A stretch of DNA of 52,442 nt from positions 1 through 52,442 of the forward strand of contig JAJZQV010000011.1 of NCBI GenBank assembly GCA_021803025.1, read 5' to 3'. Each line of letters starts with the position of its first letter. The stretch's first letter is position 1. The position numbers and the translations under genes were made by a program. The notes beneath the pieces were generated by a model. The model was not told the origin of the DNA and did no database searches. It saw only the letters and a list, made by a program, of their open reading frames with translations. This stretch comes from Actinomycetes bacterium (GTDB lineage: Bacteria; Actinomycetota; Actinomycetes; Propionibacteriales; Propionibacteriaceae). Below, piece by piece: positions 26,673 through 34,664 of the stretch.

Positions 26673-26829
26673 GAGGTCCTCCTCAACTCGGTGTACGAGG
26701 CAGGCGCCGCGCGTGGCGCGACCCGCCGTCACTCCTCACCTCGTACCCCGGCCGGCGCGTCTCCACACGGTTCGCGCGCGCAGTTCACGCGCGACGGGCG
26801 ACCGCGGGACCGTCTCAGCGCGCGCTCAC

Positions 26830-27630
26830 TCACACGACCTCGAGTGCCTCGCACGCGGCACCGATGACGCCGGCGTCGTTCTCCAGCACCGCCCGTACGA
26901 CGGGAGCATCGAGCTGCAGCAAGGGCAGGAACTGCTCGGCGTCGTGGCTGATGCCGCCGCCGATGATGATGAGGTCGGGCCACATGAGGAACTCGGCGAA
27001 CCCCAGGTAGTCCTGCAGTCGCGAGATCCACTGCGCCCAGGAGAGACCCTCGCGAACGCGCGCCGCCGCCGACGCCCAGGGGCAGCAGTCGATCCCGTTG
27101 ATGCTCAGGTGTCCGAACTCCGTGTTCGGCAGAAGGCGGCCGTCGAGGAAGAGGGCGGAGCCGATGCCGGTGCCCAGGGTGACGACGAGCGTCACGCCCG
27201 CGGCATCGCGTCCCGCGCCCAGGGCCATCTCCGCGAGCCCGGCCGCGTCCGCGTCGTTGAGCACGGCGACCGGACAGCCGAGCGCCTCAGAGAAGAGCTC
27301 TGCCGCGTTCGTGCCGATCCAGCTGGCGTCGATGTTCGTGGCGTTTCGCACGACGCCGTGCCGCACGATCGCCGGGAACGCCACGCCGACAGGGGTGCCG
27401 TGGGGTGCGCCGACGAGGTCGCGCATCTCCCGTACAGCCTCCGCGATCGCCGCCGGCGTCGGGGGCTGCGGCGTCGGGATGTAGCGCCGCTCGCCGACGA
27501 GCGCCCCCGCGGCCACGTCGACCAGCGCACCTTTGATGCCCGTACCACCGATGTCGATGCCGAGCGCGAGGGTCGACGCCATCTGTTCGGGAACCTGAAC
27601 CATCCCCTGGTCAACCGACATCGTCGTCAT
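26830..27630 (-). CDS. ppgK: polyphosphate glucokinase (ROK-type)
   Basis: 266 residues, the normal length. Phosphorylates glucose with polyphosphate or ATP. Motifs: phosphate-binding GIDIGGTGIKGALVD, the polyphosphate-enzyme stretch YIPTPQPPTPAAIAE, VLNDADAAGLAEM (catalytic Asp), TLGTGIGSALF, and WPDLIIIGGGIS near the C-terminus. ATG 27630 follows GGAAGGA. It lies 20 bases after the DeoR gene on the same strand, so one operon. Polyphosphate would come from the ppk at 3911. Given its place in the sugar module, another hexose-like substrate (for example an anhydrohexitol) should be considered; that is inference. Confidence 0.88.
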   Translation of the reverse strand: MTTMSVDQGMVQVPEQMASTLALGIDIGGTGIKGALVDVAAGALVGERRYIPTPQPPTPAAIAEAVREMRDLVGAPHGTPVGVAFPAIVRHGVVRNATNIDASWIGTNAAELFSEALGCPVAVLNDADAAGLAEMALGAGRDAAGVTLVVTLGTGIGSALFLDGRLLPNTEFGHLSINGIDCCPWASAAARVREGLSWAQWISRLQDYLGFAEFLMWPDLIIIGGGISHDAEQFLPLLQLDAPVVRAVLENDAGVIGAACEALEVV

Positions 27631-27650
27631 CGCCGGAGTCCTTCCCGTAC

Positions 27651-28406
27651 CTAGCCCACTGCCACGGTCGAGACCGTGATCCCGGCGTCGGCGAGGTGCT
27701 TCGCCATGGTCGCATCCAGGCGAGAGTCGGTGATCACCCGGGTCACCTGTGACGCGGCGAGGAGCGGTACCGCTCCCCGACGAGGGAACTTGAGCGACTC
27801 TGTGAGCACGACCACCTGGTCCGCACGCTTCGCCATCTGCGCGACGACCGCCGCCCGGAGATGGTTCTTGCCCGTGAACCCGGCCTCCGGCGTGTAACCG
27901 TCGACACCGACGAACAGGTGGTCGACGTGGAAGCCGCCGAGGCACTGCTCGACGAGCGGCCCCACCGTCACCTGCGACTCCGGCTGGTAGTCGCCGCCCA
28001 GGAGGACCACGGCCGCCTGCCCGTCACGCACGTAGTCCGCGATGAAGGCGGAGTTCGTGATGATCGTGACCCCGCGGCGCGTGCGGGACACCTCGTCCGC
28101 GAGCAGCGCGCAGCATGAGCCGGACTCGATCATGACCGTCGCGCCGTGGGGCACGAGGTCGGCGGCTGCCTCGGCGATCCGCCGCTTCGTCTCGTAGTGG
28201 AAGGCGAGCCGGCTGCGGAGGTTGTCGGGCGCGATCGCCACGGCGTACCCGTGCTGCCTCCTCACGAGCCCGTTCCGCTCGAGGTGGTCGAGGTCCTTGC
28301 GTACCGTCACCTGCGACACGCCGAAGCGCTCGGACAGCTCGCTGACGTCGACACGCTCCTGCTCGATGACGTACTCGAGCATCTGGGAGCGCCTGTCCGT
28401 GACCAC
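27651..28406 (-). CDS. DeoR-family transcriptional regulator
   Basis: 251 residues. The winged-helix domain reads VDVSELSERFGVSQVTVRKD, then HLERNGLVRRQHGYAV, as in DeoR/GlpR repressors. The sensor domain (about 75-245) has GATVMIESGSCCALLADEV and FVGVDGYTPEAGFT, the sugar-phosphate pocket of the family. The GTG at 28406 has GGGGAGG six bases upstream. It is divergent from the glycyl-radical activase gene and upstream of ppgK. The motif CTTTCRTWCGTAASTC found before the activase gene and before the glycyl radical enzyme gene is the best operator candidate. Confidence 0.9.
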   Translation of the reverse strand: MVTDRRSQMLEYVIEQERVDVSELSERFGVSQVTVRKDLDHLERNGLVRRQHGYAVAIAPDNLRSRLAFHYETKRRIAEAAADLVPHGATVMIESGSCCALLADEVSRTRRGVTIITNSAFIADYVRDGQAAVVLLGGDYQPESQVTVGPLVEQCLGGFHVDHLFVGVDGYTPEAGFTGKNHLRAAVVAQMAKRADQVVVLTESLKFPRRGAVPLLAASQVTRVITDSRLDATMAKHLADAGITVSTVAVG

Positions 28407-28430
28407 CTGAGCCCTCCCCGCCGCGAGCTG

Positions 28431-28451
28431 TAGAGTTACGTACGAAAGGTT
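28431..28451 (+). promoter_or_regulatory. promoter and DeoR-type operator candidate before the activase gene
   Basis: TAGAGT at 28431-28436 is a -10 candidate. Overlapping its end, GAGTTACGTACGAAAG (28434-28449) is the reverse complement of CTTTCGTACGTAACTC and agrees at 13 of 16 positions with CTTTCATTCGTAAGTC at 30232-30247. Its place just after the -10 box suits repression. Confidence 0.5.
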
Positions 28452-28457
28452 GTGGAC

Positions 28458-29249
28458 ATGGTATCGAAAGTCTCGAGCAACGTCGGCCGCATCTTCGACA
28501 TCCAGAAGTTCTCGCTGCACGACGGACCCGGGATCCGTACGGTCGTGTTCCTCAAGGGCTGCCCCATGGCGTGCGCGTGGTGCTCGAACCCCGGCTCGCA
28601 GAAGCTCCAGGTGGTCCAGGTCGCCGATGGCCTGCACCCCGACCTGCACGGACCGGACAGCCGCGACTACGCGCTCGACGAGGTTGTGGCGACCTGCCTC
28701 CAGGACCTGCCGTTCTACGAGGAGTCCGGTGGGGGCGTGACGCTGTCCGGTGGCGAGGCCATGGTGCAGCACCGCTTCACGAGCAGCCTCCTGGCCGCCC
28801 TGCGCGAGCAGGGCATCCACACCGCCATCGAGACGACGGGGTACGCGGCGCCGGCGATCTTCGAGCGCATCCTCGGCGAGGTCGACCTCCTCATCATCGA
28901 CGTGAAGCACTGGGACCGCGACCAGCACCGCCGTTGGACCGGCGTCGACAACGACCTCCCGTTGCAGAACCTCCGCACCGCACTGGCTGCCGAAGGCCCT
29001 GTGCTCGTACGGATCCCGGTCATCCCCGGCGTCAACGCCTCACTCGACGACGCGACCGCGTTCTGCCGGCTTCTGGCGCCGATGGGAGTGCGGGAGGTCC
29101 AGCTGCTGCCGTTCCACCAGTTCGGCGAACGCAAGTACGAGCTGCTCGGCTGGGACTACGCGATGTCGGGGGTGTCGGCGCTCCACGAGGAGGACCTCGG
29201 CCCGTACATGGCCGTCTTTCGGGAGCACGGGGTACGTGCGTTCGTGTAG
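28458..29249 (+). CDS. glycyl-radical enzyme activase (PflA/YbiY-like radical SAM protein)
   Basis: 263 residues. Uses S-adenosylmethionine and a 4Fe-4S cluster to put the glycyl radical on its partner, presumably the YbiW-like enzyme at 30282. The radical SAM cysteines are in CPMACAWC (CxxxCxxC), preceded by FDIQKFSLHDGPGIRTVVFLK. SGGGVTLSGGEAM and IETTGYAAPAIF are further family motifs. It lacks the extra ferredoxin-like cluster domain that E. coli YbiY and CutD-type activases carry, so it is shorter and closer in layout to PflA. ATG 28458 has AAAGG nine bases upstream; GTG 28452 is possible. Confidence 0.92.
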   Translation: MVSKVSSNVGRIFDIQKFSLHDGPGIRTVVFLKGCPMACAWCSNPGSQKLQVVQVADGLHPDLHGPDSRDYALDEVVATCLQDLPFYEESGGGVTLSGGEAMVQHRFTSSLLAALREQGIHTAIETTGYAAPAIFERILGEVDLLIIDVKHWDRDQHRRWTGVDNDLPLQNLRTALAAEGPVLVRIPVIPGVNASLDDATAFCRLLAPMGVREVQLLPFHQFGERKYELLGWDYAMSGVSALHEEDLGPYMAVFREHGVRAFV

Positions 29250-29261
29250 GAGCGCGGCCAC

Positions 29262-29346
29262 GATCCGCGTTTTCGTACCGCAGATCAGCCGCACCCGCCC
29301 GCCAGGCCGTGTGACTGGCATCTGCGGTATGAAAACGCGGCGGATC
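29262..29346 (+). repeat. dispersed palindromic repeat family C, copy 2
   Basis: 85-bp element with arms CGCGTTTTCGTACCGCAG and CTGCGGTATGAAAACGCG, plus outer GATCCG/CGGATC. It lies between convergent genes; the remaining bases to 29469 show nothing recognisable. Confidence 0.85.
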
Positions 29347-29469
29347 TTGCCGAGACTGACCCTCAGGCTGCGCCGCTCGGCGGGGAGACGCCTCTCAGGA
29401 GGGTCCCACCGCCGCCTGCACCACGCCTCTCTGGGCGCGCCCCGACATCGTCGAGCCGAAAGAGCCCCC

Positions 29470-30141
29470 TCAGGGCAGCGTCGTGGTCCCGAACGTCTCG
29501 TACCAGTCGTTCGCGAACGCCCCGACCGCCTGGTTGACGTCGGGGGTCGAGAGGGCGGCGCGCAGCAGCTGTGGAGGGAGGGTGACGGCCTGGGCGCCGG
29601 CCTCGAACGCGGCCGAGACCTGGGCGACGTTCTTGAAGCTGGCGGCCATGATCTTGCACTCAGAGCCGTGCTTGTCGATGAACTTCGCCAGCGACTTGAT
29701 CGTTGCCACGGTGTCGATGTCGAGTGACTCCATGCGGTTGAAGTACGGGGCGATGTAGTCGGCGCCGGCCGCGATGGCGAGGATGCCCTGCGTCTTGGAG
29801 TAGATCGCGGTCGCGGTGATGCCGATCCCCTGTGCATACAGCGCCCCCATCGCCTTGATGCCCTGCTCGGTGGTTGGGATCTTGACGTACAGCTCGTCGT
29901 CGATCATCTCCCGCAGCCGATGCGCGTCGCGGATGATGCCGTCGGCGTCCTGGGCCAGGACCTGGACGTGGAGCGTACGGTCGGGGCCGATCAGCTCGCG
30001 GATCCGGCGGAAGTGGGGGTAGAAGTCGATGCGCCCCTCGGCCCTGATGATCGTGGGGTTCGTCGTCACCCCCGAGACCGGATAGATCGGCGTCATCGCC
30101 TCGATGTCGGCCAGGTTGGCGGTGTCGAACAGGATCTCCAT
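29470..30141 (-). CDS. fsa: fructose-6-phosphate aldolase-type transaldolase (FSA/TalC family)
   Basis: 223 residues, the short FSA form of transaldolase, a class I aldolase. The Schiff-base lysine is in LYVKIPTTEQGIKA. Other conserved parts are FDTANLADIE, VTTNPTIIRAEG, GITATAIYSKTQGILAIAAGADYIAPYFNRM and KIMAASFKNVAQV. FSA enzymes make or split dihydroxyacetone or hydroxyacetone adducts of glyceraldehyde 3-phosphate. In E. coli fsaA lies beside ybiW and ybiY, and here it is divergent from the ybiW-like gene, so the likely substrate is the YbiW product (1-deoxy-fructose 6-phosphate in E. coli as I recall). GGAGGAG precedes the ATG. Confidence 0.92.
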   Translation of the reverse strand: MEILFDTANLADIEAMTPIYPVSGVTTNPTIIRAEGRIDFYPHFRRIRELIGPDRTLHVQVLAQDADGIIRDAHRLREMIDDELYVKIPTTEQGIKAMGALYAQGIGITATAIYSKTQGILAIAAGADYIAPYFNRMESLDIDTVATIKSLAKFIDKHGSECKIMAASFKNVAQVSAAFEAGAQAVTLPPQLLRAALSTPDVNQAVGAFANDWYETFGTTTLP

Positions 30142-30166
30142 GGGACTCCTCCACGTCTCGGGCGCG

Positions 30167-30172
30167 AGCCTA
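30167..30172 (-). promoter_or_regulatory. -10 candidate for the fsa gene
   Basis: TAGGCT on the minus strand, about 25 bases before the ATG at 30141. The operator-like motif at 30232 would lie about 60-75 bases upstream of this transcription start. Confidence 0.4.
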
Positions 30173-30231
30173 TCGAGTCCCTGCTGTCGCGCGACGTGCG
30201 GACGAGCAGTGAGCGGCAGCCCATGGCTCGA

Positions 30232-30256
30232 CTTTCATTCGTAAGTCATCTAGGAT
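30232..30256 (+). promoter_or_regulatory. promoter and DeoR-type operator candidate before the ybiW-like gene
   Basis: TAGGAT at 30251-30256 is the -10 candidate; CTTTCATTCGTAAGTC at 30232-30247 occupies the spacer, where a bound repressor would block RNA polymerase. The same motif stands before the activase gene. Confidence 0.55.
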
Positions 30257-30281
30257 GCAAATGCAACCCAGAGAGGACGCC

Positions 30282-32720
30282 ATGAGCACGCTGGTCGAGC
30301 CGACCATCACTGTCGGGGAACCCCACTTCGGACGGCTCACACCACGGATGGCGGCCTGGCGCGAAGAGCTCCTCGACACGCCGCAGTCCGTGTGCGTCGA
30401 GCGTGCGATGCTCACCACCGAGACGTACAGGATCCACCAGGACGAGCCGATGGTCCTTCGGCGGGCGCTCATGGTGCAGAACGTCCTCGAGCACATGAGC
30501 ATCTTCATCGAGCCCGCCACACTGATCTGCGGCAACCAGGCCTCGGCCAACCGCGCGGCGCCGATCATGCCCGAGTACGCCATGGACTGGGTCATCGCCG
30601 AGCTCGACGAGTTCGACTCGCGGCCCGGCGACCGCTTCCTCATCACCGAGGACGCGAAGCAGCAGCTGCACGACATCGCCCCGTTCTGGGAGCACAACAC
30701 GCTCAAGGACCGCGGACTGAGCCTCATGCCTCCGGCCAGCCGCACGTTCTACGACCTCGGGATCATCCACCCCGAGGGAAACATCACCTCGGGCGACGCG
30801 CACATCGCCGTCGACTACGGACGCGTCCTGCGAGAGGGCCTCGCCGGCTACCGGGACCGTACGGAAGAGCTTCTCACCCGCCTCGACCTCACCGACGCCG
30901 TACAGCTGAAGAAGTCGTACTTCTACCGCGCCGTCCTCATCACGATCGACGCCGTCGTCACCTTCGCGCACCGGTACGCGGACCTGGCCGCCGACCTCGC
31001 GACGACGGAGCCGGAACCGGGACGCCGCGCCGAGCTCACCGAGATGAGCCGCATCCTCCGCAAGGTGCCCGAGCAGCCCGCCGAGACGTTCCACGAGGCC
31101 GTACAGGCGGTCTGGCTCGTACAGCTCTGCCTGCAGATCGAGTCCAACGGCCACTCCCTCTCGTACGGCCGCTTCGACCAGTACCTCAATCCCTACTACT
31201 CCTCCGACCTCGCCACCGGGCGCACGACACCCGACCAGGCGACCGAGCTGCTCACCAACCTGTGGCTCAAGACGATCACGGTCGCGAAGATCCGCAGCTG
31301 GTCGCACACGAGGTTCAGCGCGGGCGGCCCGCTCTACCAGAACGTCACCGTCGCCGGGCAGACGCCGGACGGGCGCGACGCGGTGAACCCCCTGTCGTAC
31401 CTCGTCCTCCGCTCCGTCGCCCAGACCCGGCTCCCGCAGCCGAACCTCACTGTCCGCTACCACCGAGGGCTGAGCGACGAGTTCATGGCGGAGTGCATCG
31501 AGGTCATGCGTCTGGGGTTCGGGATGCCGGCGCTGAACTCCGACGAGGTCATCATCCCGTCGATGATGAGCAAGGGCGTCGCGGAGGCCGACGCGTACAA
31601 CTACTCGGCGATCGGCTGCGTCGAGGTCGCCGTACCGGGCAAGTGGGGCTACCGCTGTACGGGGATGAGCTTCCTCAACTTCCCCAAGACCCTGCTCGTC
31701 GCGATGAACAACGGCGCCGACCCGAAGACCGGCACCCCGCTCGCGACGCCCGTCAAGCACTTCACCGACATGACGAGCTTCGACGAGCTCATGCAGGCGT
31801 GGGACGTCACCGTGCGCGAGTTCCAGCGTCACTGCGTCATCCTCGACTCCGCGTGCGACATCGCGCTCGAGGAGAGCGTCGCCGACATCCTGTGCTCGAC
31901 CCTCGTCGAGGACTGCCTGGGGCGCGGCAAGCCGATCAAGGAGGGCGGGGCCGTGTACGACTTCGTCTCCGGGCTCCAGGTCGGGATCGCGAACCTCGGC
32001 GACTCGCTCGCGGCGATCAAGAAGTGCGTGTTCGAGGACCGTACGGTGACAGCGGCCGAGCTCTGGGACGCGCTCGCGACGGACTTCGCCGGGGAGCGCG
32101 GTGCCCAGATCCGGCAGCTCCTCGACGCGGCGCCCAAGTTCGGCAACGACGACGACTACGTCGACACCCTGCTCGTCGAGGCGTACGGATCGTGCATCGA
32201 CGAGATCTTCGCGCACACCAACACGCGGTACGGACGCGGGCCGATCGGCGGTCGCTACTACGCGGGTACGAGCTCGATCTCCGCGAACGTGCCCCAGGGC
32301 GCTTCGACGATGGCGACGCCCGACGGCCGGCGCGCCGGCGAGCCGCTGGCCGAGGGGTGCTCCCCGAGCCATGGCGCCGACACCCACGGACCGACCGCGG
32401 TGTTCACGTCGGTGTCGAAGCTCGACACGGAGCGGATCACGGGCGGCGTGCTGCTCAACCAGAAGGTGTCCCCGGCGATGCTGCGCAAGCCTGAGGACCG
32501 CGCGAAGCTCGTCATGCTGCTCCGCACGTTCTTCAACCGGCTCCACGGGTTCCACGTCCAGTACAACGTGGTGGACCGCGCCACGCTGCTCGACGCACAG
32601 GCTCATCCCGAGCGCCATCGCGACCTGATCGTCCGAGTGGCCGGCTACAGCGCGTTCTTCAACGTCCTCTCCGAGGCGACCCAGGACGACATCATCGCCC
32701 GCACGGAGCAGACGCTGTAG
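30282..32720 (+). CDS. ybiW: glycyl radical enzyme, YbiW-like (predicted anhydroglucitol-6-phosphate lyase type)
   Basis: 812 residues, nearly the length of E. coli YbiW. The active-site loop is IGCVEVAVPGKWGYRCTGMS (Cys and Glu of GCVE, the form used by C-O-bond cleaving members rather than formate lyase). The glycyl radical site is RVAGYSAFF near the C-terminus. Long stretches recall YbiW, e.g. QIESNGHSLSYGRFDQYL and YYAGTSSISANVP. YbiW has been reported to open 1,5-anhydroglucitol 6-phosphate, whose product FsaA then splits; the neighbouring FSA and activase fit that. ATG 30282 has GAGAGGA upstream. Enzyme would be oxygen sensitive. The exact substrate is inferred. Confidence 0.93.
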   Translation: MSTLVEPTITVGEPHFGRLTPRMAAWREELLDTPQSVCVERAMLTTETYRIHQDEPMVLRRALMVQNVLEHMSIFIEPATLICGNQASANRAAPIMPEYAMDWVIAELDEFDSRPGDRFLITEDAKQQLHDIAPFWEHNTLKDRGLSLMPPASRTFYDLGIIHPEGNITSGDAHIAVDYGRVLREGLAGYRDRTEELLTRLDLTDAVQLKKSYFYRAVLITIDAVVTFAHRYADLAADLATTEPEPGRRAELTEMSRILRKVPEQPAETFHEAVQAVWLVQLCLQIESNGHSLSYGRFDQYLNPYYSSDLATGRTTPDQATELLTNLWLKTITVAKIRSWSHTRFSAGGPLYQNVTVAGQTPDGRDAVNPLSYLVLRSVAQTRLPQPNLTVRYHRGLSDEFMAECIEVMRLGFGMPALNSDEVIIPSMMSKGVAEADAYNYSAIGCVEVAVPGKWGYRCTGMSFLNFPKTLLVAMNNGADPKTGTPLATPVKHFTDMTSFDELMQAWDVTVREFQRHCVILDSACDIALEESVADILCSTLVEDCLGRGKPIKEGGAVYDFVSGLQVGIANLGDSLAAIKKCVFEDRTVTAAELWDALATDFAGERGAQIRQLLDAAPKFGNDDDYVDTLLVEAYGSCIDEIFAHTNTRYGRGPIGGRYYAGTSSISANVPQGASTMATPDGRRAGEPLAEGCSPSHGADTHGPTAVFTSVSKLDTERITGGVLLNQKVSPAMLRKPEDRAKLVMLLRTFFNRLHGFHVQYNVVDRATLLDAQAHPERHRDLIVRVAGYSAFFNVLSEATQDDIIARTEQTL

Positions 32721-32737
32721 CGGAGGCCTTCCAGGAG

Positions 32738-32822
32738 CAGCGAAGAGGTCCTCTCCTGGAGCGAAGAGGTCCTCTCCTGGAGCGGATAGGTCCTCTCCTG
32801 GAGCGGATAGGTCCTCTCCTCG
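32738..32822 (-). repeat. four-unit 21-bp tandem array E2
   Basis: AGGTCCTCTC starts at 32746, 32767, 32788 and 32809, spacing exactly 21 bases each time. Units carry GAAG or GGAT before the core. The array is the inverted relative of 15305-15390 and again lies between convergent genes. Confidence 0.88.
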
Positions 32823-32826
32823 AGCG

Positions 32827-33546
32827 TCAGGGGGTACGGCGGGGCAGCGTGAGCGATCCCAGCAGCAGCGCGAGGAGCGTCACGCCGACCAGGATCAGCA
32901 GCGGGCGGCCGAGGTCCCAGCCGGTGACGTTCGCGGAGGCGCGCTGGACGGCCTCGATCGAGTACGACAAGGGCAGCCAGTCTGAGATCGCCGAGAGCAC
33001 GTCGGGCATGCCCGAGCGCGGCATGAACACGCCGCCGAGGGCCATCTGCGGGAAGACGAAGACGGGCATGAACTGGACCGCCTGGAACTCCGTACGGGCG
33101 AAGGCGCTCGCGAGGAGACCCAGGGCCGTACCCATGAGCGCGTTGAGCACCGCGGTCCCGCCGACCACCCACAGGCTGCCGTCGATCTTGAGCCCGCACA
33201 CGTACACGGCGAACGACACGACGAGGGTCGCCTGCAGCACCGCGACGAGACCGAACGCGATCTCGTACCCGAACAGGAGCTCCGCCTTGCGCAGCGGCGT
33301 GGTGAGCAGGCGCTCGAGCGTGCCGGACGTCCGTTCGCGCAGCGTCGCGATGCTCGTGACGATGAACATCACCGTGAACGGGAACAAGGCGATGAGCATC
33401 GGCCCGACCTGGTCGAACAACCGCGCGGGCATGATCCACGAGAACAGCCCCACGAGAAGCATGGGGAGCAGCGCCATCATGGCGACGGTACGAGGGTCGT
33501 GGCGGAGCTGGCTGAGAACGCGGCCCGCCGTCGCGAAGAGTCTCAT
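32827..33546 (-). CDS. ABC-2-type transporter permease
   Basis: 239 residues with six predicted membrane helices (for example MMALLPMLLVGLFSWIM, FPFTVMFIVTSIATL, VLQATLVVSFAVYVCG). The ABC-2 signature region RERTSGTLERLLTTPLRKAEL and PQMALGGVFMPRSGMPDVL are typical of drug or antibiotic exporters of the ABC-2 family. Its start overlaps the ATPase stop by four bases, so the two make one exporter. The substrate is unknown. Confidence 0.92.
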   Translation of the reverse strand: MRLFATAGRVLSQLRHDPRTVAMMALLPMLLVGLFSWIMPARLFDQVGPMLIALFPFTVMFIVTSIATLRERTSGTLERLLTTPLRKAELLFGYEIAFGLVAVLQATLVVSFAVYVCGLKIDGSLWVVGGTAVLNALMGTALGLLASAFARTEFQAVQFMPVFVFPQMALGGVFMPRSGMPDVLSAISDWLPLSYSIEAVQRASANVTGWDLGRPLLILVGVTLLALLLGSLTLPRRTP

Positions 33547-34340
33547 CGGACGTCCTCCTGGGCGTGGCGGGGCGCGGTCTCGGGCACGTCGTTAGGGGTG
33601 TCGAGGCTGTGACGCGGGGCGTCGCCATGGCGCCGGATCAGCTCGAGGAACGCCTCGTCCGGGTCGGACTTGCCGGACTCGGTGAGCAGATCCGCGGGCG
33701 TGGTGTGGGCGACGATCTGTCCTTGTCGCATGAGGAGAAGGTCGTCGCAGCGGTTCGCCTCGTCCATGACGTGGCTCGACACGATGAGGGTGATGCCGGA
33801 GTCGGCGAGGCCGCGGAAGATGCCCCAGAGCTCGGCCCGGAGCAGGGGGTCGAGCCCGACCGTCGGCTCGTCCAGGGCCAGGAGCTCGGGGGAGCCGAGC
33901 AGCGCGATCGCGAGGGAGGTGCGGGTGAGCTGGCCGCCCGAGAGGTCGTCGGCACGCTGCTTGCGCTGGTCGTCGAGGCCGACAGCCGAGATCACGCGGT
34001 CGGTCTCGGAGGCGGGGAGCCCGTACAGGCGGGCGAAGTAGCGGATGTTCTCGCTGACGCTCAGGTCGGTGTAGACGGAGGCCTGCTGGGAGGAGTAGGA
34101 GACGCGGCGTCGCAGCGACGGGGTGCCCGCCGGCAGTCCCAGGACGCTGACCGAGCCGCCCTGTACCTTCTGGATGCCCACGATGCAGCGGATCAACGTC
34201 GACTTGCCGCATCCCGACGGGCCCATGAGGCCCGTGATGCGGCCAGGCGCCAGGTCGAGGTCGAGCCCATCGAACACCTGTACCTTGCCGCGCTTGACGC
34301 GGAGCCCCGAGATGGAGACGGCCGGGGAGTCAGTGACCAT
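33543..34340 (-). CDS. ABC transporter ATP-binding protein
   Basis: 265 residues. Walker A GPSGCGKSTLIRC, Q-loop region YSSQQASVYTDLSV, ABC signature LSGGQLTRTSLAIALL, Walker B ELLALDEPTVGLDP and switch His in VSSHVMDEA are all intact. The C-terminal 35 residues are polar and specific to this protein. Partner of the ABC-2 permease encoded after it. TGTAAT seven bases before the ATG may be a leaderless -10 element; GGGAG is too far to be a good ribosome-binding site. Confidence 0.94.
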   Translation of the reverse strand: MVTDSPAVSISGLRVKRGKVQVFDGLDLDLAPGRITGLMGPSGCGKSTLIRCIVGIQKVQGGSVSVLGLPAGTPSLRRRVSYSSQQASVYTDLSVSENIRYFARLYGLPASETDRVISAVGLDDQRKQRADDLSGGQLTRTSLAIALLGSPELLALDEPTVGLDPLLRAELWGIFRGLADSGITLIVSSHVMDEANRCDDLLLMRQGQIVAHTTPADLLTESGKSDPDEAFLELIRRHGDAPRHSLDTPNDVPETAPRHAQEDVR

Positions 34341-34664
34341 GTACGGAATTACACTCCCGCGTCGGCCGGTACGTGCTCGATTCGCGTGCGGCGCGCCAGG
34401 GCGAGGTCTGCGGCCCCGGCTCCGCCCGGGCGGGGCGTAGGGCCAGGTGCGCCGCCAGGGCGGGGCTCCGCCTGCGCCAGGTCGTGGGCTGACTTCCGTG
34501 TTCCGGTGGTTCTGGGGCCTCTATTTCGCTACGCGTGCGGTGACTTCCGTGTTGCGGTGGTTATCAGCCCGCTGGGGCGGCCCATAACCACCCCATCACG
34601 GAAGTCAGCTGACGGAGAGGGTCGACCCAGGCTCATATCCCCGACTTCACGGAAGTCGACCGTG
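34341..34664. other. non-coding stretch with GC-rich repeats and the ACTTCCGTG cluster
   Basis: 324 bases without a gene. 34380-34480 holds imperfect GC-rich repeats built on GCCAGGGCG and GGCTCCGCC. 34490-34660 holds the ACTTCCGTG cluster listed separately. Confidence 0.6.
34491..34658. repeat. four ACTTCCGTG units in ++-- order with a large inverted repeat (family D)
   Basis: ACTTCCGTG occurs at 34492 and 34543 on the plus strand and as CACGGAAGT at 34597 and 34648. The inner pair forms a 67-base inverted repeat (34541-34607) whose arms also share GGTGGTTAT. The last unit is itself a small palindrome, CGACTTC-ACG-GAAGTCG (34642-34658). Confidence 0.8.

Noticed and set aside
30246-32618. 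A 790-codon minus-strand frame
   Set aside because: It is opposite the YbiW-like gene, whose active-site motifs are clear; the minus frame resembles no family.
28458-32720. Classical pyruvate formate-lyase and activase
   Set aside because: The active site is GCVE rather than the paired cysteines of formate lyase, and the sequence is much closer to YbiW.
32645-33628. Minus frame in which array E2 would encode a seven-residue repeat (ERTYPLQ type)
   Set aside because: The frame overlaps the ABC permease in another phase and has no conserved domain; the repeat is better seen as intergenic DNA, because E1 shows the same units in a gap too.
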